From NCBI GenBank assembly GCA_910589265.1, contig CAJUTQ010000094.1, positions 1 through 64,000 on the forward strand: a stretch of DNA of 64,000 nt, read 5' to 3'. The notes beneath the pieces are model-generated. The model saw only the letters and a list, made by a program, of their open reading frames with translations. It did no database searches and was not told where the DNA came from. This stretch comes from an uncultured Lachnospiraceae bacterium (GTDB lineage: Bacteria > Bacillota > Clostridia > Lachnospirales > Lachnospiraceae). Every line of letters begins with the position of its first letter. Position 1 is the first letter of the stretch. The translations under genes were made by a program, and so were the position numbers. Shown piece after piece: positions 1 to 8,718 of the stretch.

Positions 1-216
1 CAGAATGCTCCGTCTGCCCTTGACATGCACCAGCATGTGCTGTTATATATAAAACAAGGACTGGAAGCTTATCAGAAAGCCTTTAGCCCAGTCATTATCA
101 TAGAAGACCAGTATTTACAGACTTTTGTTCACACACTCTCATACTTCCTCTTTCCCTGCTATATACTTGCCCATTGTTACATATATTCCTTGATACTTTT
201 CTATTTAGGCTCATAA
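1..216 (+). CDS. C-terminal end of a FlhA/LcrD-like export protein (partial, tentative)
   Basis: An open frame enters from the left edge and stops at 214-216; its start lies outside the window. The visible 71 residues follow the pattern of the FlhA/InvA/LcrD C-terminus: a short ALD element, a helix, SPVII, then YLQTFVHTL and a final 'FP..-ILAH.YI' stretch where FlhA proteins have 'FP..-VLSY.EI'. FlhA is the inner-membrane export gate of the flagellar type III system, and a flagellin gene occurs at 30.5 kb. The last 25 residues are unusually hydrophobic and lack the acidic residue normally seen in the EI motif, so the gene may be divergent or decayed. It converges on the ABC transporter gene 33 bp away. 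The family call is inference from a short tail. Confidence 0.4.
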   Translation, partial: QNAPSALDMHQHVLLYIKQGLEAYQKAFSPVIIIEDQYLQTFVHTLSYFLFPCYILAHCYIYSLILFYLGS

Positions 217-249
217 AATCTATACTTTTTTATACAAATATTTATTTTC

Positions 250-2106
250 TTATTCCATTTCAAAGGCTCCAGTATAGAGCTGGTAGTATTTCCCTTTTTC
301 CTTAAGAAGCTGTTCATGACTTCCACGCTCAATAATTCTTCCTTGATCCAAGACCATAATCACATCGGAGTTTCGTATGGTGGATAGTCTGTGGGCAATG
401 ACAAAAACAGTTCTTCCGTGCATGAGACTGTCCATGCCCCTTTGGACAATTGCCTCGGTTCTCGTATCAATACTGGAAGTAGCTTCATCAAGTATCATGA
501 CAGGGGGATCGGCCACAGCTGCTCTTGCAATGGAGAGAAGCTGCCTTTGTCCCTGGGAGAGAGAAGACCCGTCCCCTGAAAGCATTGTGTCATAACCATC
601 TGGCAGACGGTTTATAAAATCATGGGCGTTGGCTAATTTTGCAGCTGCATAAATTTCTTCGTCTGTTGCGTTTAATTTGCCATAACGAATATTTTCCATG
701 ACGGTTCCTGTAAAGAGATGGGTATCTTGTAATACAATGCCTAGTGAACGGCGTAAATCGGTCTTTTTAATTTTATTGATGTTAATACCATCATAACGGA
801 TTTTTCCGTCAGCCAGATCATAAAATCGGTTAATTAAATTTGTAATGGTCGTTTTTCCTGCTCCAGTGGCTCCTACAAAGGCAATTTTTTGTCCTGGTTC
901 TGCATAGAGGGTAATATTATGAAGGACGATTTTGTCTTCTGTATAGCCAAAATCTACGTCATAAAAACGGACTTCCCCTGTTAATTCTGTATAGGTTATA
1001 CTGCCGTCTTTGTGGGGATGTTTCCACGCCCAAAGGCCAGTACGCTCTTTGGATTCTACCAATGTGTCCTTTTCCCGTTTTGCATGGACTAATGTAACAT
1101 ATCCATTATCAGATTCTGGAACTTCGTCCATGAGATTAAAAATACGGCCTGCCCCCGCAAGGGCCATGACAATGGAGTTTAATTGTTGGGATATTTGACT
1201 AATAGGCATGGTAAAGCTTTTGGAAAGCTGTAAAAAGGCAGCAATGGCGCCTAGAGTTACTCCTCCAAAACCAGAGAGAGCCAAGGCTCCTCCAACAATG
1301 GCAATTAATACATATTGAAGATTTCCCAAATTCATCATAACAGGCATAAGAATATTGGCATATTTATTTGCTTCAGTAGAATGACTGCATAACTGTTCAT
1401 TTAATTTGTCAAATCCTGCTTTTGCCTGTTCCTCATGGCAAAAAACTTTTACGACTTTCTGTCCGTGGATCATTTCTTCTATATAACCATTAAGAGAGGC
1501 AAGAGATTGCTGTTGCTTCATAAAATAAGAACCACTTCTTCCAGCGATTTTCCCTATAATGGTAAGCATGAGAAAAATACATACAATAATAAGAATGGTA
1601 AGGGGAATACTTGTGGCAATCATGGCAAAAAATACAGAAATAATAGTAATAAAGGAAGAAAACATTTGTGGAATACTTTGGGAAATCATTTGACGCAAAG
1701 TATCTGTATCATTTGTATAGTGGCTCATAACATTACCTTGGGTGTGGGTGTCAAAATATTGAATAGGTAAGGTTTGCATATGGGCGAACATCTCATCTCT
1801 AATTTTTTTCAAAACTCCTTGGGCAATGGAGACCATAAGCCGGTTATAGAGAAAAGCTGAGCAAATGCCAACAGCATAAATGGAAGCCATTGTGAGGACA
1901 GCCCGAAACAGCCCATGAAAAACAGGAGAGTCCATTAATAATAGAGGAGTAATATAATCGTCAATTAAAATTTGAATAAAGAGAGAGCCAGAAACATTGG
2001 ATAAGGAGCTAATAAAGATACAAATAAGAACTATAAGAAAGCGAAGCTTATATTCTTTTGTTATATAAGTCATAAGACGCGCTATGGTTTTTTTATTATT
2101 TTTCAT
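250..2106 (-). CDS. ABC transporter, fused permease/ATPase half (consensus NBD subunit)
   Basis: A 618-residue type I ABC exporter half. The N-terminal ~340 residues carry six predicted membrane spans, and the C-terminal nucleotide-binding domain has Walker A GATGAGKTT near residue 412, signature LSQGQ near 516 and Walker B MILDEATS with the catalytic glutamate present. Between the two lies a ~50-residue polar linker (around residues 335-385), longer than in typical homodimeric exporters. Its start overlaps the end of the other ABC half by 11 bp, so the two are co-translated and almost certainly form a heterodimer of the BmrCD/TM287-288 type that exports a drug, lipid or peptide. Control by the adjacent MarR protein favours a drug or stress substrate, but the substrate cannot be read from sequence. 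Confidence 0.93.
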   Translation of the reverse strand: MKNNKKTIARLMTYITKEYKLRFLIVLICIFISSLSNVSGSLFIQILIDDYITPLLLMDSPVFHGLFRAVLTMASIYAVGICSAFLYNRLMVSIAQGVLKKIRDEMFAHMQTLPIQYFDTHTQGNVMSHYTNDTDTLRQMISQSIPQMFSSFITIISVFFAMIATSIPLTILIIVCIFLMLTIIGKIAGRSGSYFMKQQQSLASLNGYIEEMIHGQKVVKVFCHEEQAKAGFDKLNEQLCSHSTEANKYANILMPVMMNLGNLQYVLIAIVGGALALSGFGGVTLGAIAAFLQLSKSFTMPISQISQQLNSIVMALAGAGRIFNLMDEVPESDNGYVTLVHAKREKDTLVESKERTGLWAWKHPHKDGSITYTELTGEVRFYDVDFGYTEDKIVLHNITLYAEPGQKIAFVGATGAGKTTITNLINRFYDLADGKIRYDGININKIKKTDLRRSLGIVLQDTHLFTGTVMENIRYGKLNATDEEIYAAAKLANAHDFINRLPDGYDTMLSGDGSSLSQGQRQLLSIARAAVADPPVMILDEATSSIDTRTEAIVQRGMDSLMHGRTVFVIAHRLSTIRNSDVIMVLDQGRIIERGSHEQLLKEKGKYYQLYTGAFEME

Positions 2107-3832
2107 CTTTTTCTTCTCCTTTCATTTGAGAATAGTAAACTTCCTGATAGATGGAATTACTTTCCAATAATTCCTGGTGAGTTCCAAAACCGTGGATGTT
2201 TCCTCCTTCCATGACAATAATTTTATCGGCATCTTCAATAGAAGAGATTCTCTGGGCAATAATAAATTTTGTTGTATCTGGAATTTCTTCACGGAATGCC
2301 TTTTTTATGAAAGAGTCCGTTTTAGTATCAACAGCGCTTGTAGAATCGTCTAAAATAAGGATTTTTGGCTTTTTTAATAAAGCTCTTGCAATGCAAAGCC
2401 GTTGTTTTTGTCCTCCTGAGACATTGGAGCCTCCTTCATCAATGTACGTATCATAGCCTTTAGGAAAGCTTTGAATAAAGTCATGGGCTTGAGCTAATTT
2501 ACATGCTTTTATCAGTTCTTCATCGGATGCATCTTCCTTTCCCCAGCGAAGATTTTCCTTAATGGTTCCAGAGAACAAGACATTTTTTTGTAAAACCATT
2601 GCGACTTCATTGCGAAGAGTTTCCACATCATAATCTCTGACATCCACACCTCCTACTTTGACAGATCCTTTGGTAACATCATAAAGGCGGGGAATGAGTT
2701 GAACTAAAGTACTTTTGGAAGTTCCAGTTCCTCCAAGTATACCAACGGTTTCCCCAGCTTGAATGGTCAAGTCAATATTACTTAAACATAACTTTTCTAT
2801 GTTGCCAGCATAGCTGAAGCTTACATTTTCAAAAGAAACATCCCCATTTTTTACTTCATAAACAGGCTGTTCACCATTATGGAGATCGCTTTTTTCATCT
2901 AAAATTTCTGCGATTCGTTCGGCAGATGCCCTAGAAATAATAATCATGACAAAGACCATGGAGAGCATCATAAGACTCATTAAAATCTGCATTGTATAAG
3001 AAATAAGACTCATTAATTCTCCTGTTGTAAGTTCTGATCCAACAATAAGTCTGGCTCCAATCCAGGCAATGAGCAGCATACAGGAGTAGGCGCAAAACTG
3101 CATAAGAGGCATGTTAAAGGCAAGAATTTTTTCTGCCTTAGTAAAATCGGCATAGATGTCTTGGGAAACTCCATGAAATTTTTTGATTTCTTCTTCCTCC
3201 CGGACAAAGGATTTTACAACCCGAATGGCTTGTAGATTTTCTTGCACAACATTATTTAATTTGTCATAAGTATGGAAAACTCTTTCAAAAATAGGATGCG
3301 CATTGCTCATAATGAGATAGAGTCCCAAGGCTAAAATAGGAATGGCGGCCAGAAAAATAAGAGAAAGTTTATGATTAATTTGGAAAGCCATAAACAAGGC
3401 AAATAAAAACATAACAGGACAGCGGACAGCTACCCGGATAACCATTTGGTAAGAGTTTTGCAAGTTGGTTATATCTGTTGTCAATCTTGTGACAATGCTT
3501 GATGTAGAAAATTTATCAATGTTGGAAAAAGAAAAATTTTGTACATTATAGTAAATATCATGGCGCAGGTTTTTAGCAAAGCCAGCAGATGCGCCGGCAG
3601 CGCATTTTCCAGATAATACCCCAAAAAATAAGGAAACAATAGTTGCCAGAATTAAAAGCATTCCTAAATTTCGGATGTAAACCATGTTGCCTCCGTCAAT
3701 TCCATTGTCAATTAACTTTGACATGAGAAATGGAATAAATACTTCCATGATAACTTCTAATGTGACAAAAAAGGGGGCCAGAATGGATAATGTTTTATAC
3801 TGGCGGATACAGCCTGCTAGTCGTTTTATCAT
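2096..3832 (-). CDS. ABC transporter, fused permease/ATPase half (degenerate-site subunit)
   Basis: A 578-residue ABC exporter half: transmembrane region (residues ~15-310), then an ATPase domain with a variant Walker A (GGTGTSKST, serine before the lysine) near residue 367, signature VSGGQ near 470 and Walker B LILDDSTS. The residue after the Walker B aspartate is Asp instead of the catalytic Glu. In heterodimeric exporters one subunit typically has this substitution, giving one hydrolysing and one structural ATP site; the partner at 250-2106 has the normal Glu. The start overlaps the MarR gene by 4 bp (ATGA), so all three genes form one operon. Confidence 0.93.
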   Translation of the reverse strand: MIKRLAGCIRQYKTLSILAPFFVTLEVIMEVFIPFLMSKLIDNGIDGGNMVYIRNLGMLLILATIVSLFFGVLSGKCAAGASAGFAKNLRHDIYYNVQNFSFSNIDKFSTSSIVTRLTTDITNLQNSYQMVIRVAVRCPVMFLFALFMAFQINHKLSLIFLAAIPILALGLYLIMSNAHPIFERVFHTYDKLNNVVQENLQAIRVVKSFVREEEEIKKFHGVSQDIYADFTKAEKILAFNMPLMQFCAYSCMLLIAWIGARLIVGSELTTGELMSLISYTMQILMSLMMLSMVFVMIIISRASAERIAEILDEKSDLHNGEQPVYEVKNGDVSFENVSFSYAGNIEKLCLSNIDLTIQAGETVGILGGTGTSKSTLVQLIPRLYDVTKGSVKVGGVDVRDYDVETLRNEVAMVLQKNVLFSGTIKENLRWGKEDASDEELIKACKLAQAHDFIQSFPKGYDTYIDEGGSNVSGGQKQRLCIARALLKKPKILILDDSTSAVDTKTDSFIKKAFREEIPDTTKFIIAQRISSIEDADKIIVMEGGNIHGFGTHQELLESNSIYQEVYYSQMKGEEKDEK

Positions 3833-4287
3833 AGTATATCTCCTTTCTTTTCCTTTAAATTTTTTTTAATTTGATTCATAATCTTATAAAAAACTTGTAT
3901 CTCTTCATCAGTAAGTCCTTGTTGTATTTGTTCTTCTAACTGGTATATTTTTTCTTTTACCAGTTGATATTTGGCAATGGCTTCCTTTGTGAGTACAATT
4001 TTTTTTAAGCGGGCATCATAGGGAACCGATTCTCTTATAATAATCTTATTTTTTTCCATTAGCTGTAAGATTCCAGTAGCTGTGGAGCGGCGAATAGAAA
4101 ATTTGGCTTCAATATCCTTTTGGAATAAATCTTTGGTTTCTTGATTTTGATATAGATACTCAATAATCATTCCATGCATTTCTGTAATGGAACCTTCAGG
4201 AAAAAGGGGAGGATTGTGAAGCTTTCTTTTTAGGAGATTGGAAACGGTTTTGATTTCATAACCTATGAAAACCAATGGTTTTTCCAT
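3829..4287 (-). CDS. MarR-family transcriptional regulator
   Basis: A 152-residue winged-helix protein of usual MarR length. The recognition region reads SIRRSTATGILQLMEKNKII and the wing carries the family's DAR-K-I-LT pattern (PYDARLKKIVLTKEA). The start ATG at 4287 follows an AGGAGG site (4295-4300) at good spacing. It is first in the operon with the two ABC exporter halves, the standard arrangement for a ligand-responsive repressor of an efflux pump. A perfect inverted repeat sits between its promoter and RBS, so autorepression of the whole operon is likely. The inducing ligand is unknown. Confidence 0.9.
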   Translation of the reverse strand: MEKPLVFIGYEIKTVSNLLKRKLHNPPLFPEGSITEMHGMIIEYLYQNQETKDLFQKDIEAKFSIRRSTATGILQLMEKNKIIIRESVPYDARLKKIVLTKEAIAKYQLVKEKIYQLEEQIQQGLTDEEIQVFYKIMNQIKKNLKEKKGDIL

Positions 4288-4301
4288 GGATATCCCTCCT
4301 T

Positions 4302-4319
4302 TTGTTAGGGAACTAACAA
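4302..4319. promoter_or_regulatory. Inverted-repeat operator, probable MarR site
   Basis: TTGTTAG-GGAA-CTAACAA is a perfect 7-bp inverted repeat with a 4-bp spacer, 18 bp in all. It lies just downstream of the predicted transcription start and directly before the RBS of the MarR gene, a position suited to blocking elongation or initiation. The size and symmetry fit a MarR dimer site. Assignment to this regulator is inference from position. Confidence 0.65.
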
Positions 4320-4335
4320 TATGTTATAAAAACAA

Positions 4336-4364
4336 ATTATAGAAAACAAACAAGGATTTGTCAA
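4336..4364 (-). promoter_or_regulatory. Consensus sigma-A promoter of the marR-ABC operon
   Basis: On the minus strand TTGACA (4359-4364) is followed after exactly 17 bp by TATAAT (4336-4341), a perfect match to the housekeeping consensus. Such a strong promoter upstream of a self-repressed efflux operon fits tight repression with high output on induction. It ends 7 bp from the stop codon of the lipoprotein gene upstream. Confidence 0.8.
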
Positions 4365-4371
4365 CGAAAAA

Positions 4372-4779
4372 TTAGCTGGCAGTTTCAAAAAGATTCTGAA
4401 TGTATTCTAGATCAAAAGGTTCTTGGGATTCAAAATAAGAATTATCGTAAAAAATAAGATTATCCCATAAAATGACAATACGCTCATTGGTAGGATAGTC
4501 TCCTGTATAAAAAATAAGTTCATAGATGGCGTTTCCCTCTACAAACATGGATGTTATTTTCGAATAGTCTTCTTCCTCCCGATAGGTAAGATCTTGAATG
4601 AGAGAAATCAAATAATTTGTCTCCGAAGAATCCAAGACAATCGTTTCATCGGTTACACAATCTGTAATTTCAATATTGGTAATGTGGAGATTACGAAAGT
4701 TAAAAACAAGTTGATGAGAACAGCCAGCAAAAAGTAGACAAGAGATAAGGAAAAAGAAAATGAATTCTTTGCTTTTCAT
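4372..4779 (-). CDS. Small predicted lipoprotein of unknown function
   Basis: A 135-residue protein that begins with a lysine, a hydrophobic stretch and the lipobox LFAGC (Cys at residue 20), so it should be lipid-anchored on the outer face of the membrane. The mature part is mainly beta-strand-like and acidic, and I do not recognise a family. It lies upstream of the marR operon on the same strand, but a separate consensus promoter follows it, so it is probably a single-gene unit. Confidence 0.7.
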   Translation of the reverse strand: MKSKEFIFFFLISCLLFAGCSHQLVFNFRNLHITNIEITDCVTDETIVLDSSETNYLISLIQDLTYREEEDYSKITSMFVEGNAIYELIFYTGDYPTNERIVILWDNLIFYDNSYFESQEPFDLEYIQNLFETAS

Positions 4780-4855
4780 CCAATGATCCTTTCTATATTA
4801 TGATAATGAGAGAGTAATATTTACAAGTTTATAATGATATTTGTGTAAAGTCAAG

Positions 4856-4884
4856 TTGTGTTTCTTCTTTGTTTTTGATACAAT
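4856..4884 (+). promoter_or_regulatory. Probable promoter of the RpiR-cmk-ispH-rpsA cluster
   Basis: TTGTGT (4856-4861), 17 bp, TACAAT (4879-4884). It is the best sigma-A-like match in the 240-bp gap between the divergent lipoprotein and RpiR-type genes, and leaves an untranslated leader of about 130 nt. Confidence 0.45.
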
Positions 4885-5019
4885 ATCCATGGCAAAAAGG
4901 TAGTAAGTAAGAACAGAAAAAACAAAGATATGAGATAAGAATAAAGGAATGTTCATGTAAAGTATTTTGGTTTATTCTTCTTTGGGAAGGGCCCAAATAG
5001 GAAAGGCATAGGTATACAA

Positions 5020-5937
5020 ATGGAACAGGAAAAAGATGTCATTTCAAGAATGAATGAGATATATGGAAAAATGAGTAAAGGGCAGAAAGCTTTGGCAGAC
5101 TATATAACAAGGCACTATGATCAAGCAGCCTTTTTTACTGCTGCAAAGCTGGGGAAAATGGCAGGAGTCAGCGAGTCTACAGCGATTCGTTTTGCCTTGG
5201 TGTTAGGATATGAAGGCTATCCCCAGTTTCAAAAAGCATTGGAGGAAATCGTCCATAAAAAATTAGATAAAATACAGAAAATGGAAGCGAAATATGGAAG
5301 GAGAAGCCAGTCAGAAATTGTCACTGCTGTTCTTGGGGCAGACATAGAAAAAATTCAAGATACGTTGAGCAATTTAGATAAAGAAGCTTTTGAGGCCGCT
5401 GTAGACAGTTTAATCCATGGAGAAAACATTTATGTCATAGGTATTCGAAGCAGTGCTCCTCTTGCCCATTTTTTAAGCTTCTATTTAAATGTAATGTTTG
5501 GAAACGTTCGATTAATACAGACGACAAATGTGAGTGAAATTTTAGAACAGATGATCCGAATTGGAGAAAGAGATGTAATCGTAGGCATTAGTTTTCCTAG
5601 ATATTCTCTGCGCACTTTAAAAGCAATGGAATTTGCAAATCATCGCAACGCAAAAGTAATAGCCCTTACAGACAGTGTCCACTCTCCTATGAATTTATAT
5701 TCTTCTTGTAATCTTTTGGCAAGAAGCGATAATGTGTCCATTGTAGATTCTCTAGTAGCTCCCCTTAGCTTAATCAATGCTTTAGTGGTAGCCCTTTGTA
5801 TGAAAAGAAAAGAAGAAGTTTTACATAATATAGAAAGCTTGGAGCAAGTTTGGGAAGACTATCAGGTGTATGGAAAAGATGAAATAAATTTTTTAGACGA
5901 GGAATCTTTATTTTCTTTTCCAGGAATGGAGAATTAA
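5020..5937 (+). CDS. MurR/RpiR-family transcriptional regulator with SIS domain
   Basis: A 305-residue protein: an N-terminal RpiR-type helix-turn-helix (residues ~1-78, with the typical AAKLGKMAGVSESTAIRFA region) and a C-terminal SIS sugar-phosphate-binding domain (~108-250, with VIGIRSSAPLA and VGISFPRYS). Such regulators sense phosphosugars and control carbohydrate or cell-wall sugar genes. Only 1 bp separates it from the flavoprotein gene downstream, so the two are probably co-transcribed. No sugar genes lie nearby, so its ligand and targets are unknown. Confidence 0.9.
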   Translation: MEQEKDVISRMNEIYGKMSKGQKALADYITRHYDQAAFFTAAKLGKMAGVSESTAIRFALVLGYEGYPQFQKALEEIVHKKLDKIQKMEAKYGRRSQSEIVTAVLGADIEKIQDTLSNLDKEAFEAAVDSLIHGENIYVIGIRSSAPLAHFLSFYLNVMFGNVRLIQTTNVSEILEQMIRIGERDVIVGISFPRYSLRTLKAMEFANHRNAKVIALTDSVHSPMNLYSSCNLLARSDNVSIVDSLVAPLSLINALVVALCMKRKEEVLHNIESLEQVWEDYQVYGKDEINFLDEESLFSFPGMEN

Positions 5938-5938
5938 G

Positions 5939-7168
5939 ATGGCAAAAGTGGCAATTATTGGCGGTGGAGCCGGGGGAATGTTGTGTGGTATTATCGCAGC
6001 AAGACATGGACATAAGGTAAGTATATATGAGAAAAATGATAAGTTAGGCAGAAAACTATTCATAACAGGAAAAGGACGATGTAATCTTACTAATGCATGT
6101 GAAAATCCAGAGGAATTTTTAGAACAAATGACATCCAATAAAAAATTTCTTTATCGTTCTTTTTATAAATTTACGAATCAAGATGTGATGGATTTATTTG
6201 TGGAACTAGGGGTTCCTCTAAAGACAGAAAGAGGGGGAAGGGTATTTCCTGTAAGTGATCGAGCAGGGGATGTAATTGGGGCCTTAGAAAAAGAATTAAT
6301 ACTCCAAAAAGTTTCCATATATAGAAACAGGGAAGTAAAAAGTCTATGGATAGAAGAAGATTGGGTAAAAGGAATTGTTTTCAAAGATGGGAAGAAGGAA
6401 AAGGCAGATAGAGTTATCGTAGCGACAGGAGGAGTTTCCTATCCATCGACAGGGTCTACAGGTGATGGCTATCAATTTGCTATGGATGCTGGACATAAGA
6501 TTATTTCTCCTTCTCCAGCTCTTGTTCCGCTGGAAACAAAAGAAGACTTTGTTAGAGAGCTCCAAGGCCTTTCTTTAAAAAATGTAAGAATCGCAGTCAA
6601 AGAGGGAAAGAAAGAAATTTATAAAGGATTTGGAGAAATGCTCTTTACCCATTATGGAATAAGCGGTCCTTTAGTACTAAGCGCAAGTAGTTTTTTAACA
6701 AAGAGAAAGAAGGAAGTTCCTGTAAAGCTTTTCATAGATTTAAAGCCAGCTTTAACAGTAGAAGAATTAGATACAAGAATTCAGAGAGACTTTGAAAAAA
6801 ATAGGAAAAAGCAATTTAAAAACGGAGTTGCAGATTTATTCCCTGGCAAATTAATTCCAATTATGATAAAATTATCAGGAATTGAGGCAGAAAGAAAGAT
6901 TTGTAATATAACAAAAGAACAGAGACTTCAGTTTGCAAGAAAGATAAAAAATATGACATTAGAAATAAAAGGAACAAGGGGGTTTCAAGAAGCAATTATC
7001 ACAAAGGGCGGAGTTTGTGTAAAAGAAATTAACCCATCGACCATGGAATCTAAGCTTGTGAGAGGGCTTTATTTTATTGGAGAAGTATTAGATGTGGACG
7101 CATTAACAGGCGGTTATAATTTGCAGATTGCCTGGTCCAGTGCATTTGCGGCGGGAAGCCATTTATAG
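5939..7168 (+). CDS. HI0933/BaiN-family FAD-dependent oxidoreductase
   Basis: A 409-residue flavoprotein. An N-terminal dinucleotide-binding motif IIGGGAGGM (residues ~6-14) is followed by TGKGRCNLTN (~41), ATGGVSYPSTGSTGDGY (~162) and a C-terminal 'FIGEVLDVDALTGGYNLQIAWSSAFAAG' type FAD closure (motif near residue 375-400), all diagnostic of the HI0933/YhiN family. The family includes BaiN, reported to act in bile acid 7-dehydroxylation, but most members are widespread housekeeping proteins of unclear substrate. The position immediately before cmk and ispH is common in Clostridia, which argues for a general role rather than a bile acid role here. Confidence 0.9.
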   Translation: MAKVAIIGGGAGGMLCGIIAARHGHKVSIYEKNDKLGRKLFITGKGRCNLTNACENPEEFLEQMTSNKKFLYRSFYKFTNQDVMDLFVELGVPLKTERGGRVFPVSDRAGDVIGALEKELILQKVSIYRNREVKSLWIEEDWVKGIVFKDGKKEKADRVIVATGGVSYPSTGSTGDGYQFAMDAGHKIISPSPALVPLETKEDFVRELQGLSLKNVRIAVKEGKKEIYKGFGEMLFTHYGISGPLVLSASSFLTKRKKEVPVKLFIDLKPALTVEELDTRIQRDFEKNRKKQFKNGVADLFPGKLIPIMIKLSGIEAERKICNITKEQRLQFARKIKNMTLEIKGTRGFQEAIITKGGVCVKEINPSTMESKLVRGLYFIGEVLDVDALTGGYNLQIAWSSAFAAGSHL

Positions 7169-7192
7169 AAAAAAGGAAGGAATATATGGAGG

Positions 7193-7879
7193 ATGAAGAA
7201 GAGCATTGCTATTGATGGTCCTGCTGGCGCAGGAAAAAGTACCATTGCAAAAAAACTTGCAAAAAAATTAAATTATATATATGTAGATACAGGAGCTATG
7301 TACAGGGCTATGGCTCTTTATTTTATAAGAAAGGGTATTTTAAAGGAAGAAGAGGAAATAAGCAGGGCATGTGAGGAGGCCAAAGTTTCTATTCAATATA
7401 TAGATAGAGAACAAGTCGTTCTGTTAAATGGAGAAAATGTAAATCATCTTATAAGGACAGAAGAAGTAGGCAACATGGCTTCTATTAGCTCTGCCAATAA
7501 AGAAGTAAGAGAACGGCTTCTTAAGCTACAAAGAGAGATGGCAAAAAAAGAAAATGTCGTTATGGATGGTAGAGATATTGGGACAAAGGTTCTTCCAGAC
7601 GCAAATGTGAAAATTTATTTGACAGCAAGCGTTTTTGTTCGGGCTAAGAGAAGATACAATGAATTAAAAGAAAAAGGAGAAGCCTCTTCCTTAGATGCAA
7701 TAGAGTTGGATATTATAGAAAGAGATAGGCGAGATATGACGAGAGAAATTTCGCCGTTAAAGCAGGCAAAAGATGCTATTCTCATTGATTCTTCACATAT
7801 GACGGTTGAACAAGTTGTCCAAAAAATTATTGAGATTTGCAAGCAAAAAAATGGGGAGGAGAAAAAAGAATGGAGATAA
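7193..7879 (+). CDS. cmk: Cytidylate kinase
   Basis: A 228-residue nucleoside monophosphate kinase that phosphorylates CMP/dCMP. The P-loop GPAGAGKST begins at residue 9, DTGAMYRA follows near residue 34, and DGRDIGT near 124 is the CMP-binding signature; the C-terminal lid contains RDRRDMTREISPL. GGAGG touches the start codon directly (7188-7192) and a second purine-rich AAGGAAGG lies 12 bp upstream, which is the more plausible RBS. Its end overlaps ispH by 10 bp, so translation is coupled. Confidence 0.96.
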   Translation: MKKSIAIDGPAGAGKSTIAKKLAKKLNYIYVDTGAMYRAMALYFIRKGILKEEEEISRACEEAKVSIQYIDREQVVLLNGENVNHLIRTEEVGNMASISSANKEVRERLLKLQREMAKKENVVMDGRDIGTKVLPDANVKIYLTASVFVRAKRRYNELKEKGEASSLDAIELDIIERDRRDMTREISPLKQAKDAILIDSSHMTVEQVVQKIIEICKQKNGEEKKEWR

Positions 7880-8718
7880 AGACAGCAAAATCAGCAGGAT
7901 TTTGTTTTGGAGTAAAGAAGGCAGTAGAAATGGTGTATGCCCAAATAGGAAAAAAGGAGAATATTTACACATATGGTCCGATTATTCATAATGAACAGGT
8001 TGTGGATGATTTAGAGCAACAAGGGGTAAAAGTCCTTTCCTCAGAAGAAGAATTGAGAAATTTGAAGGAGGGAACAGTAGTCATACGTTCCCATGGAGTA
8101 GCAAAAAAAATATATTCTATCATAGAGGAAAATGGGCTAGAGTGTATTGACGCCACCTGCCCCTTTGTAAAGAAAATACACGATATTGTGTTAAAAGAAA
8201 GTGAAAAAGGAAGGGAAATTGTCATTATTGGAAATGACAGTCATCCAGAAGTAGAAGGAATCAAAGGATGGTGCAAAACCCCTGGAACAGTAATTGGAAA
8301 TGCTAAAGAAGCAGAGGACTTTTTTAGCAAAACAGGGAAAAAAATATGCATTGTATCACAGACGACATATAACTACAATAAATTTCAAGAATTAGTTGAA
8401 ATTTTTTATGAAAAAGGTTATGATATAATTGTTGTAAATACGATCTGTAACGCCACAGAAGAAAGACAGGCGGAAGCAAGACAAATAGCCCAAGAGGCAG
8501 AAGCTATGATTGTTATAGGCGGGACGCATAGCTCAAATACTAGAAAATTGTATGAAATATGCAAGGAACAGTGTGGAAACACACATTATATACAGACACT
8601 TGATGACTTGAACTTAGAGTTACCGGAAATGATTCGATGTGTAGGTATTACCGCAGGGGCATCCACCCCAAACAATATTATTGAGGAGGTTCAAAATTAT
8701 GTCAGAACAAACTTTTGA
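7870..8718 (+). CDS. ispH: 4-hydroxy-3-methylbut-2-enyl diphosphate reductase
   Basis: A 282-residue [4Fe-4S] enzyme, the last step of the MEP isoprenoid pathway, producing IPP and DMAPP. Three cluster cysteines are visible in AGFCFGV (near residue 13), DATCPFV (near 97) and NTICNATEERQ (near 196), with IRSHG and GNDSHPEVEG also present. The frame is open further upstream, but the ATG at 7870 is preceded by GGGGAGG and gives the standard MEIKTAKSAGFCFGV start. It overlaps cmk upstream and the S1 gene downstream by 20 bp in a different frame. Confidence 0.96.
   Translation: MEIKTAKSAGFCFGVKKAVEMVYAQIGKKENIYTYGPIIHNEQVVDDLEQQGVKVLSSEEELRNLKEGTVVIRSHGVAKKIYSIIEENGLECIDATCPFVKKIHDIVLKESEKGREIVIIGNDSHPEVEGIKGWCKTPGTVIGNAKEAEDFFSKTGKKICIVSQTTYNYNKFQELVEIFYEKGYDIIVVNTICNATEERQAEARQIAQEAEAMIVIGGTHSSNTRKLYEICKEQCGNTHYIQTLDDLNLELPEMIRCVGITAGASTPNNIIEEVQNYVRTNF

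Noticed and set aside
1435..1770. 111-residue frame antisense to the ABC transporter
   Set aside because: It is a low-complexity Asn/Lys-rich reading of the opposite strand of a clear gene, with no RBS.
5939..7168. BaiN-like protein as proof of bile acid 7-dehydroxylation
   Set aside because: No other bai genes are present and the gene lies in a conserved housekeeping context with cmk and ispH.
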